Positions 1-5,232 of a stretch of 5,789 nt of DNA are shown in pieces. Both the position numbers and the translations under genes were made by a program. The DNA is taken from the NCBI GenBank assembly GCA_025356715.1, contig JANXRU010000253.1, positions 1 to 5,789 on the forward strand, written 5' to 3'. A model generated the notes under the pieces. The model ran no database searches. It worked only from the letters and a program-made list of their open reading frames with translations, and was not told the origin of the DNA. Source of the stretch: Bacteroidota bacterium (GTDB taxonomy: Bacteria > Bacteroidota > Bacteroidia > B-17B0 > B-17BO). Position 1 is the stretch's first letter, and each line of letters opens with the position of its first letter.

Positions 1-161
1 AAATGACCGCCTTTAACGGATACAACATCAATGATGAACTGACGCAATTCTGCACAGAATTGTTCTAATTCGTCTTCTTTTAATTTTTTTAAATCTGCTG
101 GCGAATTAACTTTTGCCAACAAATTACCAGGAATAATCCCTGAACCTTTTACAATTTCCAT
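1..161 (-). CDS. dxs: 1-deoxy-D-xylulose-5-phosphate synthase, N-terminal fragment (cut by window edge)
   Basis: DXS condenses pyruvate with glyceraldehyde 3-phosphate to give 1-deoxy-D-xylulose 5-phosphate, the entry step of the MEP isoprenoid pathway and, in bacteria, a precursor of the thiamine thiazole and of pyridoxal phosphate. It is a cytosolic, TPP- and Mg-dependent enzyme. Only 53 complete codons are present. The family signature is clear: a start-proximal LLAKVNSPADLKKL segment (residues 14-27), then CAELRQFIIDVVS (36-48), then GGHF at 51-54 (the F codon is incomplete), whose histidine corresponds to the TPP-contacting His near residue 49 of the E. coli enzyme. The ATG (complement of 159-161) is chosen because the homology begins close behind it and a TAnnTTTG box ends five bases upstream. 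The gene continues beyond position 1; the full protein is normally a little over 600 residues. Identification is firm from the motif series, although the catalytic bulk is not visible. Confidence 0.9.
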   Translation of the reverse strand, partial: MEIVKGSGIIPGNLLAKVNSPADLKKLKEDELEQFCAELRQFIIDVVSVKGGH

Positions 162-166
162 CCTTA

Positions 167-200
167 CAAAGATAAATTATTTTCTCACATCTAAAAACGT
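167..200 (-). promoter_or_regulatory. Promoter of dxs (Bacteroidetes -7 box plus upstream element)
   Basis: On the minus strand TATCTTTG (complement of 167-174) matches the Bacteroidetes -7 consensus TAnnTTTG exactly. It ends five bases before the dxs ATG, so transcription would begin at or almost at the start codon, giving a leaderless or near-leaderless message. No clear -33 TTG is visible. The expected region instead holds a 20-base stretch (complement of 181-200) that recurs upstream of the helicase gene. The -7 call rests on the sequence; the transcription start is inferred. Confidence 0.6.
181..200 (-). repeat. Shared upstream element, copy 1 (dxs)
   Basis: The plus-strand sequence tttctcacatctaaaaacgt matches 18 of 20 positions with the copy at 1917-1936; both differences are C/T transitions. 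Both copies lie just upstream of a TAnnTTTG box on the minus strand, six bases away here and three at the other site. It could be an extended promoter element, a regulator site or a small dispersed repeat. Confidence 0.5.
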
Positions 201-206
201 GATTTT

Positions 207-235
207 TAACACGTTATTACCTACTTACTTGTTAA
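207..235. repeat. Imperfect inverted repeat upstream of dxs
   Basis: TTAACACGT (207-215) and ACTTGTTAA (227-235) form inverted arms matching at 8 of 9 positions around an 11-base spacer. GTTAAT then occurs directly repeated at 231-236 and 241-246. The arrangement resembles an operator upstream of the dxs promoter, but short AT-rich dyads arise easily by chance and no regulator is suggested by the sequence. Confidence 0.25.
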
Positions 236-301
236 TGTTCGTTAATAAAACAATGTGAAAGCGATTAAGTTTAGGTTGAGGTTTTCAAGGCTAATCGATG
301 C

Positions 302-450
302 TTTAACACAAGGGTTTTTGGGAGTGAGAGTTCATGTTTTTTTAACACAGAGGTTTGGAGAAATAGGAGTCCACAGATTTTTTTCACAACATAGTTACAT
401 AGGGTACATAGATTTAAAACGCGTAGACTTTCTATGAGCTCTCTGCGTTT
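302..450. repeat. Degenerate intergenic repeat with CACAGA/ACATAG words
   Basis: This is most of the non-coding gap between the helicase stop and dxs. It contains a degenerate direct repeat (302-324 against 341-360, both beginning TTTAACACA and running into GGTTT and GGAG), CACAGA at 372-377, and three ACATAG words at 389, 397 and 406. It ends with CTATG at 432-436 and CTCTGCG at 441-447, so the words on the right are near-complements of those on the left. CATAGA (407-412) and TCTATG (431-436) are exact inverted arms. Small open frames crossing it on both strands are made of these repeated words and are not credible genes. From memory, similar CTCTGTG/CTATGT-rich segments occur in intergenic regions of many Bacteroidetes and other genomes; membership in such a family is an inference. 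I see no good terminator for the helicase here. Confidence 0.5.
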
Positions 451-457
451 AAAGGTT

Positions 458-1882
458 CTAATCAAAGAAATCATCTGAGAAATTCATCAAATATACTTTT
501 TCGGTAGCTCTTGTAAATGCAGTATATAACCAACGAATGTATTCTACATTCATCATTTCTGCTGTTAAATATCCTTGATCGATAAATACACAAGGCCATT
601 GTCCGCCCTGTGCTTTGTGGCAGGTAACCGCATAATTAAATTTAACTTGTAACGCATTAAAATAAGGATTGTTGCGCAAGTATGATAATCGAAGTCCTTT
701 GATGGGTTGATCAGCTACATCTTCCATCACTCGTTCAAATAATTCTTTTTGCTGTTCTTTAGTTAAAGCTGAGGTATCTGTATTAATGGAATCTAATACC
801 AAATTAAGGGTTACTTCCGGAGCATCAGGATAATCGCATAATTGCACCACGCATTCTGCAAAATGAAAGCCATATAACTCTCTGCGAGCTACAATTTTTT
901 TGATTTGCAAACTATCGCCATTGGCTATGAATCCTGCTTCGGTTTTTTCGTCTAACCAAAAATAATTATTCTTCACCACCATCATTAAATCGCCACCGCA
1001 CAAATCATCATCCATATAACGGATACGAGCTCTAACAGCTTGATTAAATAAATTAGCTCTCTTATTACTACGTGTTACAACCAATACATCGTTGTAGCCA
1101 TACTTGCTATAAGCACTATTCATTGCATCTTCCAGCTCATCGCCGCTCAAACGAATCACATCAGCATGCGTATGTAATTTGGGGAATTCGGAACTTGTAT
1201 TCGCAATACACTCACGTAAATGAGTCGCATTTTTTAAAATACCACTTGCATCTTGTTGCCTTGCGACCTGTTTTAATTCAATATATTTAATATTCAAATG
1301 ATACGCTGCTTTTAAATAATCAATATTTAAGGCAGGACTATCATTGCTGCCAACCGGTGGTAATTGAGCCGTATCACCCACTAAAATCAATTTACAATTA
1401 TCTCCCGAAAACACATATTCAAATAAGCTTTCTAATAACGAACCATACACCGAATCGGATGTAGGATTATCTAAACCTATCATCGACGCTTCATCGACGA
1501 TAAAAATGGTATTACGATGTAAATTCTCTCCTAAGGAAAATGCTACACCTCCATCAGCTGTAGGTATTTTACGAAATATTTTTTTATGAATCGTTTGTGC
1601 AGGTCGTTGCGAATAATTTGATAGCACTTTAGCAGCCCTTCCTGTTGGTGCTAATAGAGCGCTTCGCCATTTAAAGGATGGTAAGGTTTTAGAAAGCGCT
1701 GCTACCATATTTGTTTTACCAGTACCTGCATAACCCTTTATAACCATTATTTCTCTTTCAGAGGAATTGGTAATGAATTCGGACAACAAGCTAATTAATG
1801 AAGACTGGTCAGTTGTTGGTACAAAACTTAAGTAGCTTAGAAAAATTGTGGTGAAATTATTATGATTCTGAATATGACTCAA
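458..1882 (-). CDS. RecD-like superfamily 1 DNA helicase (COG0507-type, AAA_30 / UvrD C-terminal)
   Basis: Predicted ATP-dependent DNA helicase of the RecD/Pif1 branch (SF1B), probably 5'-to-3', acting in the cytosol in DNA repair or recombination; the exact role is not known. Motifs run in the expected order over 474 residues: Walker A GYAGTGKT (50-57), motif Ia APTGRAA (78-84), the RecD-like TIHK (97-100), Walker B FIVDEAS (127-133), motif III VGDTAQLPPVG (168-178), motif IV QVARQ (205-209), an NGD segment (321-323), motif V AVTCHKAQGGQW (418-429) and motif VI YTAFTRA (453-459). All catalytic residues are present. It is shorter than E. coli RecD and lacks its N-terminal RecC-binding region, so it is a stand-alone helicase rather than a RecBCD subunit. 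The start is TTG (complement of 1880-1882): a stop lies six codons upstream, and the first in-frame ATG is Met46, just before Walker A, which would remove a conserved stretch. No partner gene is adjacent. Confidence 0.85.
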   Translation of the reverse strand: MSHIQNHNNFTTIFLSYLSFVPTTDQSSLISLLSEFITNSSEREIMVIKGYAGTGKTNMVAALSKTLPSFKWRSALLAPTGRAAKVLSNYSQRPAQTIHKKIFRKIPTADGGVAFSLGENLHRNTIFIVDEASMIGLDNPTSDSVYGSLLESLFEYVFSGDNCKLILVGDTAQLPPVGSNDSPALNIDYLKAAYHLNIKYIELKQVARQQDASGILKNATHLRECIANTSSEFPKLHTHADVIRLSGDELEDAMNSAYSKYGYNDVLVVTRSNKRANLFNQAVRARIRYMDDDLCGGDLMMVVKNNYFWLDEKTEAGFIANGDSLQIKKIVARRELYGFHFAECVVQLCDYPDAPEVTLNLVLDSINTDTSALTKEQQKELFERVMEDVADQPIKGLRLSYLRNNPYFNALQVKFNYAVTCHKAQGGQWPCVFIDQGYLTAEMMNVEYIRWLYTAFTRATEKVYLMNFSDDFFD

Positions 1883-1905
1883 CGAATGATTGTTTAATTA
1901 AAATC

Positions 1906-1936
1906 CAAAGTTACTATTTCTCATATTTAAAAACGT
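1906..1936 (-). promoter_or_regulatory. Promoter of the helicase gene
   Basis: TAACTTTG on the minus strand (complement of 1906-1913) matches TAnnTTTG. It ends 23 bases before the TTG start, giving a predicted leader of roughly 15-20 bases with no Shine-Dalgarno sequence. Three bases further upstream begins the 20-base element shared with the dxs promoter (1917-1936). Confidence 0.5.
1917..1936 (-). repeat. Shared upstream element, copy 2 (helicase)
   Basis: The plus-strand sequence tttctcatatttaaaaacgt matches the copy at 181-200 at 18 of 20 positions. Its position relative to the -7 box differs by three bases from the other copy, which fits less well with a rigid core promoter element than with a regulator site or a spread repeat. 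Confidence 0.5.
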
Positions 1937-1978
1937 AACCATCTTTAAAAATAATTTATAGTAATTGTATAATTTAAT

Positions 1979-1986
1979 TACATTTG
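1979..1986 (+). promoter_or_regulatory. Promoter -7 box of the riboswitch-receptor transcript
   Basis: TACATTTG matches the Bacteroidetes -7 consensus TAnnTTTG. Transcription would start near 1990, immediately before the 5' side of the TPP aptamer, which is where a riboswitch leader should begin. No convincing -33 TTG is seen at the usual spacing; the nearest TTG, at 1965-1967, is too close. The surrounding 1940-1980 stretch is very AT-rich. Confidence 0.55.
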
Positions 1987-1994
1987 TCCTCGAA

Positions 1995-2118
1995 TCTTTA
2001 GGGGTGCTTTTTTTCAAACATTAGAAATTAAGCTGAGATTATACCCAATACATTTAGTTGCCAAACAACTTGTGTATGCACCTGATCAGGATAATGCCTG
2101 CGTAGGGAAACAGTTAAA
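1995..2118 (+). promoter_or_regulatory. TPP riboswitch (THI element) aptamer
   Basis: All the conserved THI-box parts are present in order: GGGGTGC (2001-2007), CTGAGA (2033-2038), ATACCC (2041-2046), ACCTGATC (2080-2087), GGATAATGCC (2089-2098) and GCGTAGGGA (2100-2108). P2 can form from GGGT (2002-2005) with ACCC (2043-2046). P3 forms from GCTT (2006-2009) with AAGC (2030-2033) and extends with two mismatches to 2015/2024. P5 pairs CAGG (2087-2090) with CCTG (2097-2100); the more usual sequence is CTGG/CCAG, so both arms have changed and pairing is kept. An extra hairpin occupies 2048-2077. P1 is weak by eye (TTT 1997-1999 with AAA 2108-2110). By established biology this RNA binds thiamine pyrophosphate and lowers expression of the gene downstream, here the TonB-dependent receptor at 2172. 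The outer limits are approximate. Confidence 0.93.
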
Positions 2119-2125
2119 CGAAAAT

Positions 2126-2155
2126 TTCACATCCCCTTGTGAAGTTATTTTTAAC
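2126..2155 (+). terminator. Possible riboswitch expression platform (hairpin and T-rich tract)
   Basis: TTCACA (2126-2131) and TGTGAA (2138-2143) form a perfect 6-bp stem with loop TCCCCT, followed by GTTATTTTTAA. This resembles a weak intrinsic terminator just downstream of the TPP aptamer and ahead of the receptor start. The loop's CCCCT can also pair with AGGGG (2000-2004) at the 5' side of the aptamer, which would disrupt ligand binding and give two mutually exclusive folds. Whether control is by termination or by blocking translation cannot be decided by eye; the stem is short and the T tract is interrupted. Confidence 0.4.
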
Positions 2156-2171
2156 ATATTAAAAAAGTAAA

Positions 2172-4604
2172 ATGAAAACAAACATTACAAAAAAAACAAT
2201 AGCAATTGCATTGCTATCAGCTTGCTCATTTGGGCTAAAAGCACAATTAACTCTGAGTGGAAAAATATTTTCGCCAGAAAAAAAACCTATTCCCTTCTCG
2301 GTGGTTGGGCTAAAAAATACGTATTTAACAACTCAAGCTAATGCTGAAGGGATGTTTGAATTTAAAAACCTAAAAGCAGGGTTATATGTTCTTACTAGTA
2401 AATGTGTAGGCTACAAAGCAAAAATTGATTCTGTAACCATCACTGAAAACAAATCCATTGACATTATCTTATCAGATGAAGATATTTCTTTAGATGAAGT
2501 AATTGTAAATGCAACAAGAGTAGATAATACATCTGGATTTGCTTATACTAACTTAACAACTGAAGAAATTAAAAAACAAAATGTGGGGCAAGATCTACCA
2601 TATGCACTAAATTCAATGCCATCTGTTATTATCAATTCGGATGCGGGTAATGGCGTAGGATATACGGGCATGCGTATTAGAGGAAGCGATGGAACGCGTA
2701 TCAATGTTACAATTAATGGTGTGCCAATTAATGATGCTGAAAGCCAAGGAACTTATTTTGTAGATATGCCCGATTTATTGTCATCAACTAATAATATCCA
2801 AGTGCAACGTGGCGTTGGAACATCTGCTAACGGAGCAGGCGCCTTTGGAGCAAGTGTCAATATGCAAACAAATCAACTCAATGAAAAAGCTTACGCTCAA
2901 ATAAATAATAGTTTTGGCTCATTTAACACTATAAAAAACACAATATCTGCAGGAACAGGTTTAATCAATAATCATTTTGTATTTGATGCGCGAGCATCTC
3001 GAATTAATAGCGATGGCTATATTGATAGAGCAAAATCTAATTTACAATCCTTTTATGTTTCAGGTGGTTATTACGGTAAAAAAACGGTAATTAAAGCTAT
3101 TATGTTTAGTGGTTTAGAAAAAACCTATCAAGCTTGGAACTATGTGCCTCAAGACAGTATTAATAATGGCAATAGAACTTTCAATCCTTGTGGGATGTAT
3201 TATGATACAAATGGTAATTTAAAATATTACAACAATCAAACAGATAATTATAGACAAGATAATTATCAATTGCATGTTATTCATTCATTTAATAATAAAC
3301 TAACTGCAAGTGTTACGGGTCACTATACTGCTGGTAAAGGTTTTTACGAAGAATATAAGCAAGCCGAATCTTTAAGTAAATATAATATGCCTGTCGTTGT
3401 AACTACACATGATACCATTACAACTTCCGACTTAATCAGAAGAAAATGGTTAGATAATGATTTTGTAGGTGCTTTAGGAAATATTACTTATAAACCTAGT
3501 TCAATTATAAATTTTATATTGGGTGGCGGTTATAATACCTACTTTGGAAGGCATAATGGCGAAGTGATTTGGGCACAATTTAGTAATTTGAACGATTTTA
3601 AACCTCGGTATTATGATGAGCATAATAAAAAACAAGACGGAAATGTTTATTTAAAAACAATCATTAAGCCAACTAATAAATTAACCGCATTTATTGACTT
3701 ACAATACCGTTCTATCAATTATGATTTCATGGCTTATGATGCTAATTTAACAAATATCATATCTCAAAATGCTCAATACAGTTTTTTTAATCCAAAGGTT
3801 GGAATAAACTATATGTTCAGTGCAAATACTACAGCCTATGCTAGTTACGGCATTGCTAACAAAGAACCTAACAGAGATGATTTTGTTCAATCAAGCTTAA
3901 ATAGTCGACCAAAATCTGAACGATTAATGGATTTAGAAGTAGGATTTTCGCATCGCTTTAAAAATTTAAGTTTAGCTCTAAATATCTATGATATGGAATA
4001 CCAAAATCAATTAGTTTTAAATGGACAGGTAAATGATGTAGGTAATTACAACCGCGTAAACGTTGATAAAAGTTATCGAAGAGGAATTGAATTTGAACTC
4101 AATGCAAAATTGACTAAGTTTATGACATTTAATGGAAACATAACTTTGTCACAAAACAAAGTAAGCGGATTTAAGGAGTTTATTGATAGTAGTGATGTAA
4201 GTTATACTATCTATACTCAATATCAAAAAAATTACACACTGACAGATATTTCCTTTGCACCAAGTATTATTGCAGCTGCAAATTTGATTATTAAACCTTT
4301 CAAAAATTTAGAAATCTCTTTTCTTAATAAATATGTTGGGAAACAATATTTAGATAATACCTCAAACAATGATCGCTCTCTTACCGATTATCTAGTATCA
4401 GATGTACGAATTAATTATACTATTTATACGAAACTGATAAAAGAAATAAATTTTATTGGTGTTCTTTATAATATTGGTAATACTAAATACTCAAGTAATG
4501 GATATAACTACAGTTATTATTCAGGTGACAAACTATATACTCTAAATAATTTAGCCCCATCAGCACCAACTCATTTTATGTTAGGGTTAAATTTAAAATT
4601 CTAG
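2172..4604 (+). CDS. TonB-dependent outer membrane receptor, TPP-riboswitch controlled (predicted thiamine or thiamine-precursor importer)
   Basis: Outer membrane beta-barrel transporter energised through TonB-ExbBD. Its 810 residues show a signal peptide (basic MKTNITKK, hydrophobic 9-22, likely cleavage near A24/Q25) and a carboxypeptidase-regulatory-like domain (about 26-103). These are followed by a TonB-box-like DEVIVNATR (108-116), a plug domain (about 125-235) with MRIRGSDGTR (167-176), INGVPINDAE (181-190) and VQRGVGTSANGAGAFGASVN (211-230), and a long barrel ending in aromatic-alternating strands with a terminal phenylalanine (LNLKF). Length and order are normal and nothing appears broken. 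The ATG at 2172 is preceded by AT-rich sequence without a Shine-Dalgarno site, and the signal peptide confirms this start. The substrate is inferred from the TPP riboswitch in the leader: riboswitch-controlled receptors of this kind in Bacteroidetes have been tied to thiamine uptake. Thiamine, its phosphates or a pyrimidine or thiazole precursor are all possible. No inner-membrane transporter such as PnuT or salvage kinase follows; a terminator does. Confidence 0.9.
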   Translation: MKTNITKKTIAIALLSACSFGLKAQLTLSGKIFSPEKKPIPFSVVGLKNTYLTTQANAEGMFEFKNLKAGLYVLTSKCVGYKAKIDSVTITENKSIDIILSDEDISLDEVIVNATRVDNTSGFAYTNLTTEEIKKQNVGQDLPYALNSMPSVIINSDAGNGVGYTGMRIRGSDGTRINVTINGVPINDAESQGTYFVDMPDLLSSTNNIQVQRGVGTSANGAGAFGASVNMQTNQLNEKAYAQINNSFGSFNTIKNTISAGTGLINNHFVFDARASRINSDGYIDRAKSNLQSFYVSGGYYGKKTVIKAIMFSGLEKTYQAWNYVPQDSINNGNRTFNPCGMYYDTNGNLKYYNNQTDNYRQDNYQLHVIHSFNNKLTASVTGHYTAGKGFYEEYKQAESLSKYNMPVVVTTHDTITTSDLIRRKWLDNDFVGALGNITYKPSSIINFILGGGYNTYFGRHNGEVIWAQFSNLNDFKPRYYDEHNKKQDGNVYLKTIIKPTNKLTAFIDLQYRSINYDFMAYDANLTNIISQNAQYSFFNPKVGINYMFSANTTAYASYGIANKEPNRDDFVQSSLNSRPKSERLMDLEVGFSHRFKNLSLALNIYDMEYQNQLVLNGQVNDVGNYNRVNVDKSYRRGIEFELNAKLTKFMTFNGNITLSQNKVSGFKEFIDSSDVSYTIYTQYQKNYTLTDISFAPSIIAAANLIIKPFKNLEISFLNKYVGKQYLDNTSNNDRSLTDYLVSDVRINYTIYTKLIKEINFIGVLYNIGNTKYSSNGYNYSYYSGDKLYTLNNLAPSAPTHFMLGLNLKF

Positions 4605-4617
4605 AATATATGCTATG

Positions 4618-4654
4618 AAAAACAGACTATTTAATTATTAAATAGTCTGTTTTT
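4618..4654 (+). terminator. Rho-independent terminator of the receptor gene
   Basis: A perfect 17-bp inverted repeat (4618-4634 and 4638-4654) with loop TTA begins 13 bases after the receptor stop codon. The right arm ends in TTTTT, and AAAAA starts the left arm, so on RNA the GC-containing core (CAGACTATTTAA) is followed by a U tract. The symmetry makes it potentially bidirectional, although both flanking genes point the same way. It makes the receptor a separate unit from the SET-domain gene. Confidence 0.9.
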
Positions 4655-4692
4655 CAAGAGTAAACTTTTTTTTATTTATCCAATGCAGATGC

Positions 4693-4700
4693 TATCTTTG
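4693..4700 (+). promoter_or_regulatory. Promoter -7 box of the SET-domain gene
   Basis: TATCTTTG is an exact TAnnTTTG match, ending six bases before the ATG at 4707. The same octamer and nearly the same spacing occur at dxs. It implies a leaderless or near-leaderless transcript and fixes the translation start downstream of the earlier in-frame ATG codons at 4683 and 4689. No clear -33 element is seen in the T-rich stretch before it. Confidence 0.65.
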
Positions 4701-4706
4701 CAAACT

Positions 4707-5123
4707 ATGGCATTACTTGTAAAAACATCACAACTACCTAATTCTGGAAAAGGATTATTTACTACAACTCCAATTAAAAAAGGAACTCGAGTTATTGAGT
4801 ACTTAGGAGAAATTATTGATTGGAAAGAATACGAACGACGTGTTGAACGCGACGAAGATGGTTATTTATTTTTCATTAATAAAAAAACATGCATCGATGC
4901 ATGGAATACACCTCAACACAAAGCTCGTTTCGCAAATGATGCTGCAGGTTTAGGTAGAGTAAAAGGCTTGAAAAATAATTGTGTTTACGAAACAGAAAAA
5001 AACCAATGTTTTATTGTTAGCACAAAAGATATAGCTGCTGGCGAAGAAATTTTTGTGAGTTATACTAAAGAATATTGGGATTGCGTAAAATACAATATTA
5101 GTATTGGTAGAGGTAGGAAATAA
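4707..5123 (+). CDS. Small SET-domain protein (putative protein-lysine methyltransferase)
   Basis: A 138-residue protein that is almost entirely a SET domain, the fold that transfers methyl groups from S-adenosylmethionine to lysine side chains. Visible landmarks are SGKGLFTT (13-20), KKGTRVIEYLGEII (24-37), the SAM/active-site segment ARFANDAAG (73-81) in place of the classical RFxNHS, and GEEIFVSY (112-119), whose Tyr119 matches the catalytic tyrosine position. There is no CxCx(n)C post-SET zinc cluster and no pre-SET domain; a short basic tail (GRGRK) closes the protein. It is cytosolic by appearance, and the substrate is unknown. The frame is open from ATG 4683, but the -7 box at 4693-4700 would lie inside that extension, so ATG 4707 (MALLVKTSQL) is preferred. 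It is transcribed apart from the receptor, and the following reductase gene starts 109 bases later without an obvious terminator between. Family assignment is secure; methyltransferase activity is inferred. Confidence 0.85.
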   Translation: MALLVKTSQLPNSGKGLFTTTPIKKGTRVIEYLGEIIDWKEYERRVERDEDGYLFFINKKTCIDAWNTPQHKARFANDAAGLGRVKGLKNNCVYETEKNQCFIVSTKDIAAGEEIFVSYTKEYWDCVKYNISIGRGRK

Positions 5124-5232
5124 TTATTAAAGAGATTTAAAAGACTATTTGATAAAAGGGGCTTGAAGATTGTATGAACTAAAATTTGTACTTCTTCAGA
5201 AAACGAAAAATAAATATTAAACATTTTTTTTA

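Noticed and set aside
389..411. Three ACATAG words as a CRISPR-like or tandem array
   Set aside because: The units are six bases at 8-9 base steps with no spacers of useful length and no cas genes nearby.
407..436. CATAGA/TCTATG dyad as a terminator for the helicase gene
   Set aside because: The stem is only 6 bp with an 18-base loop and no T tract follows on the minus strand. It belongs better to the repeat segment.
255..474. Two overlapping short open frames on opposite strands (60 and 67 codons)
   Set aside because: Both lie in the word-repeat segment, have no domain-like sequence and no promoter or ribosome site, and cover each other. The repeat explains the open frames.
1072..1290. 72-codon open frame on the plus strand
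   Set aside because: It lies wholly inside the helicase gene on the other strand and is rich in His, Ser and Tyr as expected for an antisense shadow.
1961..1986. TTG at 1965-1967 as a -33 element for the riboswitch promoter
   Set aside because: It is only 11 bases from the -7 box, well short of the usual spacing of about 17-23.
2217..2228. Lipobox-like LSAC (residues 15-18) in the receptor signal peptide, suggesting a lipoprotein
   Set aside because: The rest is a standard TonB-dependent barrel with terminal Phe and a plausible signal peptidase I site near A24/Q25. The match to the lipobox is probably fortuitous.
4683..4706. N-terminal extension MQMLSLQT of the SET protein
   Set aside because: These codons overlap the -7 promoter box at 4693-4700, so they are unlikely to be transcribed as coding sequence.
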